Below, one piece after another: positions 45,572-54,929 of a stretch of 64,000 nt of DNA; position 1 is the first letter of the stretch, and each line of letters begins with the position of its first letter. Location: assembly GCA_036169815.1 (NCBI GenBank), contig JAVHOA010000120.1:1-64000 (forward strand), in the 5' to 3' direction. The notes beneath the pieces were generated by a model. It was not told the origin of the DNA. It ran no database searches and saw nothing but the letters and a program-made list of their open reading frames with translations. The stretch is from Hydrocurvibacter sp036169815. GTDB lineage: Bacteria; Campylobacterota; Campylobacteria; Campylobacterales; Sulfurimonadaceae. The position numbers and the translations under genes are program-made.

Positions 45572-46092
45572 TATTTTCCATTATCTTGTATTTGATACGT
45601 TGCAGCTATATTTTTTGAGAGTATATGATTTTCTTTACTGTCAAAAACGAGTTTTGTGCCCGTGATTTTATCATCATTTCGATAGAAAGTATAGGCATTT
45701 GGAGCTTGAAAAATAGCTGTTTTTTGATTATAGGAAGCTGCATCTGTTTGAAACGTCAAACCATCCGCTCTTTTATAAACAACATTACCACGTAAATCTA
45801 TAACACTCTCTTTATAACGACCAAAATCAGCTTGTAAATGCGCTATATACTCTCGTGAATTATCAGTATAATTCATATCTGTAACTTCATATCTATCTTC
45901 ATATTTAAACCCTTTTTTACCATAAAATACACTTTTCAATCCTTTGGTATCAAGATCATAAACACTAAAATTTAAAAGCTCCAACTGCGGGACCTCTTTT
46001 TTATCAAATTCTTGGAGTTGCATAGGATTAAAAAAGATATAAATCATAGCAAGCCCTGCAAATACACAGATAAAAAAGAGATTTATATTCAT
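45571..46092 (-). CDS. lptC: LPS export membrane-anchored protein LptC
   Basis: This 173-aa protein has one N-terminal helix (residues 3-22) followed by a periplasmic jellyroll (about 60-165; GFKYEDRYEVTDM, RKESVIDL-type strands). It sits in the usual kdsC-lptC-lptA order. The ATG at 46092 forms a 4-bp ATGA overlap with kdsC. A TTG two codons earlier is less likely. Assignment rests on context, topology and size more than on motifs. Confidence 0.8.
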   Translation of the reverse strand: MNINLFFICVFAGLAMIYIFFNPMQLQEFDKKEVPQLELLNFSVYDLDTKGLKSVFYGKKGFKYEDRYEVTDMNYTDNSREYIAHLQADFGRYKESVIDLRGNVVYKRADGLTFQTDAASYNQKTAIFQAPNAYTFYRNDDKITGTKLVFDSKENHILSKNIAATYQIQDNGK

Positions 46093-46583
46093 ATCCAAAG
46101 ACTCAAATATGCTTCTAACTGCTCGTTCTCTTTGACAACAACATCAATCATCTCTCGCACAGCGCCCTCGCCACCCTTACATGTAAGCACAATATCGACC
46201 ATCTCTTTAATATAACTTGCTCCATCACTTGGAGTGAAACTTTTTCCTACACTTTGAAGCAGTTTATAGTCATTGAGTTCATCCCCAATCGCAGCTACCT
46301 CTTGCATCGTGATACCGATTTTTTCTATAAGTTGCTCGAGGATGGCTTGCTTGTCTTTGACACCTTGATACAGATGCCCTACTTTGAGCTCTTTTGCTCT
46401 ATGTTCGACGAGCTTGGAACTTCTTCCTGTGATGATAACAACCTCTCCGCCAAGTTTAATCCAGTTTGTGATTGCAAATCCATCTTTAACATTGAAGTTT
46501 TTGCTCTCCTCACCGCTATTGGAGTAGATAATCTTTCCATCTGTAAGACATCCATCTACATCCAGCACTAAAAGCTTAATCAT
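46089..46583 (-). CDS. kdsC: KDO-8-phosphate phosphatase KdsC (HAD family)
   Basis: This 164-aa HAD phosphatase without a cap domain has LLVLDVDGCLTDGKI (nucleophile Asp), IITGRSSKLVEHR (motif II) and AAIGDELNDYKLL (motif III). It dephosphorylates KDO-8-phosphate on the way to lipid A core. It overlaps hisB by 4 bp. One palindrome at 46187 is read VLTCKGG. Confidence 0.92.
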   Translation of the reverse strand: MIKLLVLDVDGCLTDGKIIYSNSGEESKNFNVKDGFAITNWIKLGGEVVIITGRSSKLVEHRAKELKVGHLYQGVKDKQAILEQLIEKIGITMQEVAAIGDELNDYKLLQSVGKSFTPSDGASYIKEMVDIVLTCKGGEGAVREMIDVVVKENEQLEAYLSLWI

Positions 46584-47152
46584 AAAACATCTTTTGTACT
46601 TGGGATACCAACTCTTTCATTCACAGTTGTTGCACGACGCAGTGCGACTGCCAAGGCTTTAAAAGATGCCTCAATAATATGATGCTTGTTTTTTCCTCGT
46701 TGCTCTATGATGTGTGCGCTGATTCTGGCATTAAAGATTAAAGCTCTAAAAAACTCTTCAACAAGTTCAGTATCAAAATTGCCAACTTTCCCTGATAAAT
46801 CAAGTTCATAGACTAAAAATGGACGGTTGCTAAGATCAATATCGCAACTCACACACGCTTCATCCATAACAACACTTGCATTTCCAAAACGCTCAAGTTT
46901 TGCAACAGGATAGATACTCTGAGCAAGCAAAGAACCCAAAACAATGGCCACATCTTCAACACTGTGGTGATCATCGATATAGGTGTCACCCTTACATGCA
47001 ACCTCTAAATCCATAAGTGCATGTTTAGCAAAACTCTCTAACATATGGTCTAAAAAGCCCACACCCGTTGCAATTTTGCTTTTTCCCTCTCCGTAGAGTT
47101 TGAGAGCGACTGTAATATCTGTTTCTTTTGTTGTTCTTGTTTTATTTTTCAT
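46580..47152 (-). CDS. hisB: Imidazoleglycerol-phosphate dehydratase
   Basis: This 190-aa single-domain enzyme of histidine synthesis has GVGFLDHMLESFAKHALMDL and DTYIDDHHSVEDVAIVLG, and SFKALAVALRRA near the end, all with metal-binding His and Glu residues. It is the dehydratase alone, not the phosphatase fusion of E. coli. It lies inside the envelope operon, overlapping kdsC by 4 bp and 2 bp from rlpA. Confidence 0.95.
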   Translation of the reverse strand: MKNKTRTTKETDITVALKLYGEGKSKIATGVGFLDHMLESFAKHALMDLEVACKGDTYIDDHHSVEDVAIVLGSLLAQSIYPVAKLERFGNASVVMDEACVSCDIDLSNRPFLVYELDLSGKVGNFDTELVEEFFRALIFNARISAHIIEQRGKNKHHIIEASFKALAVALRRATTVNERVGIPSTKDVL

Positions 47153-47153
47153 A

Positions 47154-47933
47154 CTATTCCTTTACTATAAATGCACCACTTAAATGCGCGCTCGAGCTAT
47201 AATCTCGTGCTTCTGCTTCACTTTGAAACCCTTTGATCCAGACTTTAAAAGCCGTTGTATCCCCATTTTGCATATCTTTAATAACCGTTTTGTAGCCATT
47301 TAGTCCATCATACTTTTTCTGCGTCACAAGAGCACCCTCAATATTTGAAAAGGAAGCGATTTGCAAAGCAAATTCGCTTATAATCTCCTGTTTTGGTCCC
47401 CGGTCTAACTCTCTTTGGTTAGGAATCACCCTGCCACCGCTTTTTTCAAAGCCAAGAACCTCTAGCGAAACAAGTGCTGTTCCTTTGCCTAGCATATCCA
47501 TCTTTGTAGCAGCTTCGTTTGAGAGATCAATGATGCGATTATCGACAAATGGACCTCTGTCGTTAATGCGCACCACAACAGATCTGCCATTTTCTTTATT
47601 TGTGACCCTAACAATCGTATTCATTGGAAGCGTTTTATGTGCAGCTGTCATGGCATACATATCATAGGTTTCTCCATTGGATGTAAATTTTCCATGAAAA
47701 TCTGGTCCATACCAGCTTGCTCGCCCACTGAACTCGTCTCCAACACTTACAACAGTTGGATAATAGGTAATCCCTCTTATCGTGTAAGGGCGCATGGTTG
47801 CAGGCGAATTGAAACTCGTTTTTGGAGATGAAAAGTTTTTATAGGATGTATTGCCACCATAATAGTGTACTCCACGTGTGCTACACCCAGCCAAAAGAAT
47901 CAAAAGTGATCCGAAAATAATAATTTTATTCAT
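47154..47933 (-). CDS. rlpA: Rare lipoprotein A (RlpA) with SPOR domain
   Basis: This 259-aa lipoprotein starts at 47933 (MNKIIIFGSLLILLAGCSTRG, lipobox LAGC). Its double-psi beta-barrel domain contains GRASWYGPDFHGKFTSNGETYDM and RVTNKENGRSVVVRINDRGPF. A C-terminal SPOR-like segment (EFALQIASFSNIEGALV) targets denuded glycan. It acts as a septal lytic transglycosylase in some bacteria. Start and mltD stop overlap by 8 bp. Confidence 0.92.
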   Translation of the reverse strand: MNKIIIFGSLLILLAGCSTRGVHYYGGNTSYKNFSSPKTSFNSPATMRPYTIRGITYYPTVVSVGDEFSGRASWYGPDFHGKFTSNGETYDMYAMTAAHKTLPMNTIVRVTNKENGRSVVVRINDRGPFVDNRIIDLSNEAATKMDMLGKGTALVSLEVLGFEKSGGRVIPNQRELDRGPKQEIISEFALQIASFSNIEGALVTQKKYDGLNGYKTVIKDMQNGDTTAFKVWIKGFQSEAEARDYSSSAHLSGAFIVKE

Positions 47934-49146
47934 TAATATAGAGTTTATCTCCCGCTTTGACATTCTCATTTTTAATATTGTTTTTAGATTTTATAAAAGC
48001 GACACTCACTTTGTTTGCTTTTGCGATGGATTCTAAAGTTTCACCATCCCTAACCGTGTAGGCACCTTTATCTAAAACAATATTCGTTTTTGAAACAACT
48101 GGAATTATAATATCTTGTTTTGAAATTTGCTTGTTTTGATTTGCTTTTATGAAATCTTTTGTAATTTTAGGCTGAATTTTAAATTTTATCCCATGAGAAA
48201 GTGTATTTTCCTCTTGTTTTGGCGTAAATACAATAAATTTTTTCTTATCGCTATTTTCACCATCTCCATTATAATTTTCCTGAAATTCAGCAAGCTTCGT
48301 TGATGGAATATAAATATCATATCCCTTGGTATCAGGAGGTGTAAAGTCATAGGTGAGATGCGTATTTAACTTTTTGAGTTCCTCTTGTGGAAGGTTGAGC
48401 ATATGGGAAACTTTCGTCAAAGACTCACCGCTTCCAACCTGCACAGTACTTAAGGAAGGAGTATTAAAAGGAGTATTTGCACTGCCATCACCAAGTAATC
48501 GGCCCTCATCATTTTCAACCATTGCTAAAGAGAGTATTTTGCGGATGTAGCGCCGACTCTCAGCGGGAAGATATTTTTTCTTTTCATCAAGCAGTACATG
48601 TAAGTTGTCAGTTTTTGCTTTTTTGATTGCATTGGCAAGATATCCGCTTCCACAGTTGTAAGCGATTGCCGCAAGATACCATTTACCAAACTGATTATGC
48701 AAAATAGTTAAATATTTTGCAGCGGCTCTTGAAGATTTGATAAGATCATGGCGTTCATCTACATATTTATCTATGCGAAGATGGTAGCGTTTTGCAGTAT
48801 CAGGCATAAATTGCCAAACGCCTCCAGCGCGACTTTTGGAGCGTGCTTTTGCAGCAAAATTTGATTCTGCGATGGCAACAAATAAAAATTCAGGCGGAAC
48901 TTTATACTCGTTTAAAACCTCTTTGACATTTGGGATAAACACCGCAGCATCTCCCATATCTTGAAACAAACGATTTTTTTTATACTGAGAAAGTTGTGAG
49001 GATTTTATATCATTAAGCTGGCTATCTTTTAAAAATGAGGCATCAATATCAAAGCTCTTTAAAAGATCTTTGTCCTTTTGTAAACCTGCATTTGGATCTC
49101 CAAATAAAAGGTATGGAAGTAAAAATAAAAGAAAATATTTAATCAT
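47926..49146 (-). CDS. mltD: Membrane-bound lytic murein transglycosylase D, LysM-containing
   Basis: This 406-aa protein has a signal peptide, an SLT catalytic domain with the catalytic Glu in FVAIAESNFAAKARSKSRAGGVWQF (read FVAIAESNF then AGGVWQFMPDTA), and NCGSGYLANAI. One clear LysM repeat is at the C-terminus (YTVRDGETLESIAKANKVSVAFI), with a weaker one near residue 240. It cleaves peptidoglycan glycans. It is the first gene of the large envelope operon. Confidence 0.9.
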   Translation of the reverse strand: MIKYFLLFLLPYLLFGDPNAGLQKDKDLLKSFDIDASFLKDSQLNDIKSSQLSQYKKNRLFQDMGDAAVFIPNVKEVLNEYKVPPEFLFVAIAESNFAAKARSKSRAGGVWQFMPDTAKRYHLRIDKYVDERHDLIKSSRAAAKYLTILHNQFGKWYLAAIAYNCGSGYLANAIKKAKTDNLHVLLDEKKKYLPAESRRYIRKILSLAMVENDEGRLLGDGSANTPFNTPSLSTVQVGSGESLTKVSHMLNLPQEELKKLNTHLTYDFTPPDTKGYDIYIPSTKLAEFQENYNGDGENSDKKKFIVFTPKQEENTLSHGIKFKIQPKITKDFIKANQNKQISKQDIIIPVVSKTNIVLDKGAYTVRDGETLESIAKANKVSVAFIKSKNNIKNENVKAGDKLYINE

Positions 49147-49234
49147 TCACACGCTTTTCAATTTAAGATAGAGTTAAAAATTCTACCAAAAAATAGCTAA
49201 TAAGGGGAAAATGCTCGATTTTTACTCCTTATTA

Positions 49235-50011
49235 CTAATCAATATGAAAGAGATTTTTCGCATTTTCTGTCGTTATTTTTTCTATTGTTTCAAAATCTTT
49301 TTCTAAAAATTGTGAAATTTTTTCAACCACAAGCGCCGTGTATGCGGGCTCATTTCTTTGACCTCTATAAGGAGTTGGTGTAAGATAGGGACCATCTGTC
49401 TCTATCACTAAACACTCAAGTGGGATTTTTGGTAACACTTGGAGAAGTTTTTTGGCATTGCTAAAGGTCACAACCCCGCCAATCCCAAAATAAAAGTGCT
49501 CTGTTGTCAAAGAGAGTAGCTCTTCATCCGCATTATAACAGTGTAAAACACCACCGACATCGCCCGCTTTTTCATCTAAAAGAATCATCTTTGCATCATG
49601 AGAAGCATCGCGAATATGGACAATGAGAGGCTTTTTATATTTTTTTGCGATACGTATCTGTGCGCGAAAAACTCTCTCTTGCGCTTTTTTTTCACTCTCT
49701 TTTTCTTCTTGTGTTCCCTCTAAGCGAAAATAATCCATACCGCATTCACCAATAGCAACACATTTTTGATGCTGCACATACTGCTCAAAAATCTCCTCAC
49801 GAAAGTGCTCTTTATCGTAAGGATGCACGCCAATTGCAAAGAAAATATTTGGATGACTCTCTACAATTTTGACTGCTTTGTCTAAAGTACAAGGATCTGC
49901 ACCGGGGATAATAAAGCGCTCTACTCCAGCTGCATATGCTCTGTTTAAAACAGCACTAAAATCTTCATCATATCTGGCATCATCAAGATGAATATGAGTA
50001 TCTATAATCAT
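49235..50011 (-). CDS. tatD: TatD-family metal-dependent deoxyribonuclease
   Basis: This 258-aa TIM-barrel hydrolase starts MIIDTHIHLDDARYD (H-x-H metal site), with GECGMDYFR, KPLIVHIRDAS and ETDGPYLTP. TatD proteins act as 3'-5' exonucleases. Its ATG overlaps the stop of the small membrane protein by 4 bp. Confidence 0.93.
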   Translation of the reverse strand: MIIDTHIHLDDARYDEDFSAVLNRAYAAGVERFIIPGADPCTLDKAVKIVESHPNIFFAIGVHPYDKEHFREEIFEQYVQHQKCVAIGECGMDYFRLEGTQEEKESEKKAQERVFRAQIRIAKKYKKPLIVHIRDASHDAKMILLDEKAGDVGGVLHCYNADEELLSLTTEHFYFGIGGVVTFSNAKKLLQVLPKIPLECLVIETDGPYLTPTPYRGQRNEPAYTALVVEKISQFLEKDFETIEKITTENAKNLFHID

Positions 50012-50184
50012 GCTTCTTTCTCTCTTTGCTCTTTTTTTAGTTTTCTTACAGCGTTTATATTTCTAAGCATTAAAATTATAAAAAAAACAGAACCGCCAAG
50101 CGAAGCGATTGCTAAAATAGGGTTATATGCCATATAAAAGTTATAACTTAAAATGAGCAAAACCATAGCAATTACAAAACACAT
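50008..50184 (-). CDS. Small two-helix membrane protein between recN and tatD
   Basis: This 58-aa protein reads MCFVIAMVLLILSYNFYMAY, then NPILAIASLGGSVFFIILML, then a basic tail RNINAVRKLKKEQREKEA. It has two hydrophobic helices and a positively charged end, which by the positive-inside rule is cytoplasmic. The start has a strong GGAGG site eight bases upstream, inside the recN 3' end (13-bp overlap), and the stop overlaps the tatD start by 4 bp. It is thus translationally coupled on both sides. I do not recognise a function. I recall a small gene in this slot in Campylobacter. Confidence 0.75.
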   Translation of the reverse strand: MCFVIAMVLLILSYNFYMAYNPILAIASLGGSVFFIILMLRNINAVRKLKKEQREKEA

Positions 50185-51710
50185 CTATTGGCCTCCAAAA
50201 GATCTTTTGCAAATAGTTTGGCTTCATTTGTAATATTGCTTCCACTAATCATACGTGCAATCTCATCGACTCGTTCATCAAATGCTAAGGCTTTTACAAA
50301 ACTCTGTGCACCATTTTTATATACTAAAAAGTGCTGATCACCCATGGAAGTGAGTTGGGGTTGGTGCGAAATAACAAAGATTTGAAATTTTTTAGAAAGA
50401 TGGCGCAACACTTTTGCCACACTCATAGACTCCTCACCACTTAAATTCGCATCAATCTCATCAAGCATTAAAATACCGCCACTCTCTTGATCAATCTCAG
50501 ATTTGATTGCCAAAATAGCCAAACGAAGGCGATTAAACTCTCCCGTACTCACTTTATCTAAAGGAGTTTGACTCAAAACAATCTCAAGGAAGTCTTGTCC
50601 AAAACTGCCAAGTGGTATCTGCTTGAGTTCAATGCTCACCTCTCTTAAGTAGAGTTGTTTGATAATAGCATTGAGATTTTTTGTAAAATCTTTCAGTGCT
50701 TTGAAGCGTAGAGCACTCAATACATTTGCATCCTTACTTATGCTTACATGTAAGCGTTCTTGCTCCTCTTTGAGATCTCCTTTTGTTATTTCAATATTGT
50801 TATAGTGTGCAAGTTCTTGAAGTTTTACCTCTTTATATGCAAGTGCTTCTTCAATGCTTCCATACCTTCTTTTGAGTGATGAGAGCGCTTCAATACGGTT
50901 TAAAACATCTTCTACATCCACCTCATCGAGATTGTTGATTTTTTGTGTCGCTTCATCGAGGTGCGCACGTAGTTCATTCATGGCATCATCAAAAAAACCG
51001 CTTTGGATTTCCAGTGTTTCAAGTGCGCTTGCAACAGCATACTCAAACGCAAATATTTTTTGTGCTTCAGCAATTTTTTGTGAAGATTTCTCTTTTTTTG
51101 AGAGCTCTTTTTTGATCTCCAAAAGCGTTTCATCTTCACCAATTTTTGGATTCACATCATCTATCTTTTGTATCTCAAAGGTAGCGAACTCTTTAAGTTC
51201 TACGATTCTTTTTTGCTCATCTTCGATGGCTTTGAGCTGTTTACTTACTTCACCATAACGGATAAAATCTTTTTGAAATCTCTCTTTGAGTGTTTGAATC
51301 TCTTTGTTTTTTATCCTGCTATCTAAAAGCTCTAAAAGGTTTTTATTTTCAAAATCACTATAATCACGCAAGCTCAAATGGCGGACATAACTGCTGCTTA
51401 AAGATTTCATATCTTTTTTAGAGATTGCTTGATTATTGATAAAAAAACGCACTTTTTCTTTTTTAATCTGTCTAAAGACATTGATATCTTCATTTTCTAT
51501 ACCAAAGTCATCACCCAAAATATTCCAATTACTTTGGGACTCACACAGCGCCGCACCCCCATCACTTAAACCAAAAGTAGAAAGGATTGCATCCATCAAT
51601 ACAGATTTTCCGCTTCCGCTAGGTCCCGTAAAAACGATCAGTCCTTTAGTGAGATTCAGTTCTATCTGCTTAAAACTCAAATAATCTTTCAAATAAAAAC
51701 GCTCAATCAC
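50172..51710 (-). CDS. recN: DNA repair protein RecN
   Basis: This 512-aa SMC-like ATPase has Walker A FTGPSGSGKSVLMDAI near residue 36, a long coiled-coil middle, and the ABC signature with Walker B STGEFNRLRLAILA and GGILMLDEIDANLSGEES. It organises broken DNA ends during double-strand break repair. Shorter than E. coli RecN (553 aa), as is usual in this phylum. It is 3 bp after nadK. One palindrome is read RLHVSIS. Confidence 0.92.
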   Translation of the reverse strand: MIERFYLKDYLSFKQIELNLTKGLIVFTGPSGSGKSVLMDAILSTFGLSDGGAALCESQSNWNILGDDFGIENEDINVFRQIKKEKVRFFINNQAISKKDMKSLSSSYVRHLSLRDYSDFENKNLLELLDSRIKNKEIQTLKERFQKDFIRYGEVSKQLKAIEDEQKRIVELKEFATFEIQKIDDVNPKIGEDETLLEIKKELSKKEKSSQKIAEAQKIFAFEYAVASALETLEIQSGFFDDAMNELRAHLDEATQKINNLDEVDVEDVLNRIEALSSLKRRYGSIEEALAYKEVKLQELAHYNNIEITKGDLKEEQERLHVSISKDANVLSALRFKALKDFTKNLNAIIKQLYLREVSIELKQIPLGSFGQDFLEIVLSQTPLDKVSTGEFNRLRLAILAIKSEIDQESGGILMLDEIDANLSGEESMSVAKVLRHLSKKFQIFVISHQPQLTSMGDQHFLVYKNGAQSFVKALAFDERVDEIARMISGSNITNEAKLFAKDLLEANRCVL

Positions 51711-51713
51711 TCT

Positions 51714-52568
51714 TTATTCTCCCCATCTTAGTTTTTCTTTAAGCACTTCAAAGTAGTTAAACTCTTTTTTATGGATTAATCGTGCGGGATGTTTTGCAAG
51801 ATTGATGCTAATCGTATCTCCATGTCCAAACTCATGCATATCTTGCCCATCTACAATCAAAAGCGCTGATTTATCGGGTGTTTTCATATCTATGGAAAAA
51901 TGGCCTGGTAAAACAACGGGTCTTTGCGTGAGCGAATGTGGGCAGATTGGAGTGAGAGAAAAAACATTTGTCAAAGGAAATAAAACAGGCCCACCCGCTG
52001 AGAGATTATAAGCTGTTGATCCCGTTGGTGTGGAGACGATAACGCCATCTCCATAGTAGGTATTAAATGCTCTATCGTCCACTAAAGTTTCTATATGAAT
52101 CATTTTTGAGATGGATGGACGGGTTAAAACGATATCATTAAAAGCATAGATAGTATCTTTGGCATCTTTTGTTTTAATAGTTGCTTCAAGGACAGCTCGC
52201 TCATCGATGCGAAACTCACCATTTTGTAAAAGCTTCACAAAATCCTGCATCTCGTCTAAAGAGATATCTGCTAAAAAACCAAGTTTTCCCGCATGAATTC
52301 CCAAAACTGGAAGCTGGTATTTAAAAGAGCGTCTCACCACAGAGATGAGTGTTCCATCGCCGCCAACACTCACCAAAATATCGCATTTTTGACACAAAAG
52401 ATCAAACTCTTGCCCCATCACGTCGATCATCCCACCACTGATACTATCTAAAAATACTTCGATACCAGCGCTTTGGAAAAGATTTTTGAGTTCATAAAAA
52501 ACATCTTTAAGTTCTGGCGTTGATGGTCTTAAAATAATCCCTACTTTTTTAATATTTATTGTGTTCAT
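51714..52568 (-). CDS. nadK: NAD kinase
   Basis: This 284-aa kinase makes NADP from NAD. It has the VSVGGDGTLISVVR (GGDG) motif at about residue 69 and NTYYGDGVIVSTPTGSTAYNLSAGGP, which binds NAD. Length is standard. It starts a nadK-recN-small ORF-tatD unit that runs into the envelope operon after an 88-bp gap. Confidence 0.94.
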   Translation of the reverse strand: MNTINIKKVGIILRPSTPELKDVFYELKNLFQSAGIEVFLDSISGGMIDVMGQEFDLLCQKCDILVSVGGDGTLISVVRRSFKYQLPVLGIHAGKLGFLADISLDEMQDFVKLLQNGEFRIDERAVLEATIKTKDAKDTIYAFNDIVLTRPSISKMIHIETLVDDRAFNTYYGDGVIVSTPTGSTAYNLSAGGPVLFPLTNVFSLTPICPHSLTQRPVVLPGHFSIDMKTPDKSALLIVDGQDMHEFGHGDTISINLAKHPARLIHKKEFNYFEVLKEKLRWGE

Positions 52569-52649
52569 ATTTAACTCTTTATGCCTTATTTGAGGTAATT
52601 ATATCTTATTCGTTTCAGTAAAAACCTAATATGACAAAATGCAATATTT

Positions 52650-54749
52650 TTACTTTTTGAGACTCAAACTCACTTTTGCTCTTTCTTTATCTATGGCGAC
52701 TACTTCTATATTTGGTAAGTATTCGCCTACATGTAACACTTCTAGCGGATGTGCAACTCTTTTTTCACTCATTTGAGAGATATGAATGAGTCCATCATTT
52801 TTGAGGCCAATATCTACAAAGGCCCCAAAATCTGTAATATTTCTTACAATGCCTGAAACAAAACTTCCCTCACTAAGCATCGAGAGTTCAGTCAAACCAC
52901 TTCTAAAAGCGATGGGCAAAAGCTCTTGTCGTGGATCAAATCCTGGTTTTTTTAGCTCAAATAGTATATCTTTGAGTGTTTCTTTGCCTACATGTAAGCG
53001 ATTTGCGAGTTCTGCAATATCTGGATTATCTAAATCTTTTGGAGTGATTTTTGCAGCAACTCCATAGCTTTCTGGGTGGATTCCTGTGTTTTCCAAAGGA
53101 TTTTTTGCATCTTTTATGCGGATAAATCCTGCAGCTTGCTCATACGCTTTATGGCCCAAACCCTTTACATGTAAGAGTTGTGATTTTGTTGTAAAGGCGC
53201 CATTTTCTTCTCTGTATGTGATGATGTTTTGAGCCACTTTTTCACCGATGCCCGCAACATGAGCAAGGAGAGATGCGGATGCGGAGTTAATATCGACTCC
53301 CACTTTATTGACAAGATCCACCGTGACATCATAAAGTTTTTTCTCTAAGAGTTTTTGATCCACATCGTGCTGGTACTGGCCTATACCTAAAGATTTTGGA
53401 TCGATTTTAACAAGGGTCGCCATAGGATCGCTCAGTCTTCCTGCGATGGAGATGGCACCACGGATAGTAACATCCAAGTTTGGATACTCCTGCGAAGCTA
53501 TTTTTGAAGCACTATACACCGATGCTCCCGCTTCTGAGACAATGGTGTAGCTCAGTTTTTCATCTAACTCGCCATTAAGACGCGCAAAAAACTCCTCTGT
53601 CTCTCGCGAGGCTGTTCCATTGCCAATGGCGATGGCTTTGATGTTGTATCTTTTTACAAACTCTAAAATTTTTCTTTTTGAGTTTTCATAATCTTTTTTT
53701 GGTTCTGTAGGATAGATGACACCATGATCTAAATAGTTGCCATTTTCATCTACAACAGCGAGTTTACATCCGCTCACAAAAGCAGGATCAACCCCTAAAA
53801 TCACCCGTTTACTCACAGGTGGAGTCATAAGCAGTTGCGAGAGATTTTTACCAAAAGTGCTGATGGCTTGCAAGTCTGCTTTTTCTTTGAGTTGTGCGTG
53901 AATCTCTCGCTCAATGGATGGAAGCAAAAGACGTTTAAGTCCATCTTTGTAGGCTTCAAAAAGCCTAACATGTAGGTTTGATGCGTTGCGCGGTATCTTA
54001 TAAGTTTTGATATTTTGCTCTAATCTTTCTTGATCAACACTTATCTTTACATGAAGCTCTTTTTCATGGACTCCACGCATCAAACCCAAATAGCGATGCG
54101 ATGGGATAGTTGCTACTTTTTCGCTTTTATCTACAAAATTTACAAAGACACCTTTTGCATTAAAATTTTTCGCTTTTTTAATCTCCAAAATACCTTGACG
54201 CGTCATGATATTTCGTACGGCTTCACGCGCTTTGGCATCATCTGCGTAGCGCTCAGCCACAATATCACAAGCACCTCCAATCGCCTCTGCAACGCTATAA
54301 ATAGAGCCTTGAACAAAAGTTTGTGCCACTTTTTCAAACTCTGCCTCATTTATCTTTGCAGCTTGAAGCATTGCTGCGAGGGGCTCAAGCCCATTTGCTA
54401 TGGCCACGCTTGCACGAGAGCTTTTTTTCTCTTTAAAAGGACGGTAAATATCTTCTAAAGCTCGCATATTTTGCGCTTCTTCTATCATTTTTAGGATTTG
54501 TGGTGTGAGTGTTGCGCGCTCAGTGATGAGCCGTTTAATCTCCTCTTTGCGCTCTAAAAGTTTTTTTGTACTATTGTACACATCTTCAAAAGCTCGAAGT
54601 ATTGTATCATCGGCTCCGCCTGTGAGCTCTTTTCGATAACGGGCTATAAAAGGAATCGTCGCGCCCTCTTCTAAAAGCTTTAAAATATTTGAAATAAACT
54701 GAGACTGTAAACCTGTTTTTTGCTCTAAATGGTGTATAAGATTTTGCAT
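52650..54749 (-). CDS. tex: Tex-family RNA-binding transcription accessory protein
   Basis: This 699-aa protein has the Tex layout: an N-terminal helical domain (IPFIARYRKELTGGADD), a YqgF-like domain (VILGVDPAFVSGCKLAVVD), tandem helix-hairpin-helix (GIGEKVAQNIITYREENG), and a C-terminal S1 domain (GSFVSGIVRNITDFGAFVDIG). It binds nucleic acid and affects transcription and translation. An ATG at 54749 is preferred to the TTG nine codons earlier. It carries one exact palindrome and several near copies. Confidence 0.93.
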   Translation of the reverse strand: MQNLIHHLEQKTGLQSQFISNILKLLEEGATIPFIARYRKELTGGADDTILRAFEDVYNSTKKLLERKEEIKRLITERATLTPQILKMIEEAQNMRALEDIYRPFKEKKSSRASVAIANGLEPLAAMLQAAKINEAEFEKVAQTFVQGSIYSVAEAIGGACDIVAERYADDAKAREAVRNIMTRQGILEIKKAKNFNAKGVFVNFVDKSEKVATIPSHRYLGLMRGVHEKELHVKISVDQERLEQNIKTYKIPRNASNLHVRLFEAYKDGLKRLLLPSIEREIHAQLKEKADLQAISTFGKNLSQLLMTPPVSKRVILGVDPAFVSGCKLAVVDENGNYLDHGVIYPTEPKKDYENSKRKILEFVKRYNIKAIAIGNGTASRETEEFFARLNGELDEKLSYTIVSEAGASVYSASKIASQEYPNLDVTIRGAISIAGRLSDPMATLVKIDPKSLGIGQYQHDVDQKLLEKKLYDVTVDLVNKVGVDINSASASLLAHVAGIGEKVAQNIITYREENGAFTTKSQLLHVKGLGHKAYEQAAGFIRIKDAKNPLENTGIHPESYGVAAKITPKDLDNPDIAELANRLHVGKETLKDILFELKKPGFDPRQELLPIAFRSGLTELSMLSEGSFVSGIVRNITDFGAFVDIGLKNDGLIHISQMSEKRVAHPLEVLHVGEYLPNIEVVAIDKERAKVSLSLKK

Positions 54750-54821
54750 GAGAATCTTTTTAAAAAATTTTGCCAATTATACTAGCTCTTTATAAATCAC
54801 CAAAGTTTAAGCTTTCTTTTC

Positions 54822-54827
54822 TATAAT
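54822..54827 (+). promoter_or_regulatory. Candidate -10 of the modA operon
   Basis: TATAAT preceded by a T-rich tract, 102 bases upstream of the modA ATG. The predicted start site would fall inside the operator-like repeat at 54830-54853. Confidence 0.6.
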
Positions 54828-54829
54828 TT

Positions 54830-54853
54830 CGTTGTATCTTATAAAACATAACA
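54830..54853 (+). promoter_or_regulatory. ModE-box-like operator upstream of modA
   Basis: CGTTGT, 12 bases, then ATAACA: an imperfect inverted repeat with the same arms and spacing as the E. coli ModE box (CGTTAT-N12-ATAACG, from memory). It directly follows the -10 box, a position suited to repression when molybdate is plentiful. No modE gene is in the window. Confidence 0.5.
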
Positions 54854-54878
54854 AAAATATCGTTTCTTTTTGAGAACA

Positions 54879-54894
54879 AAATCTGTACAGATTT
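54879..54894 (+). promoter_or_regulatory. Perfect 16-bp palindrome in the modA leader
   Basis: AAATCTGTACAGATTT is a perfect palindrome between the putative start site and the ribosome site (AAAGGA) of modA. A further weak repeat, CGTTAT-N8-ATAACC, follows at 54899-54918. It could be a second regulator site or an RNA hairpin in the 5' untranslated region. Confidence 0.45.
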
Positions 54895-54929
54895 ATTTCG
54901 TTATGTCATAAAATAACCAAAGGATTCTT

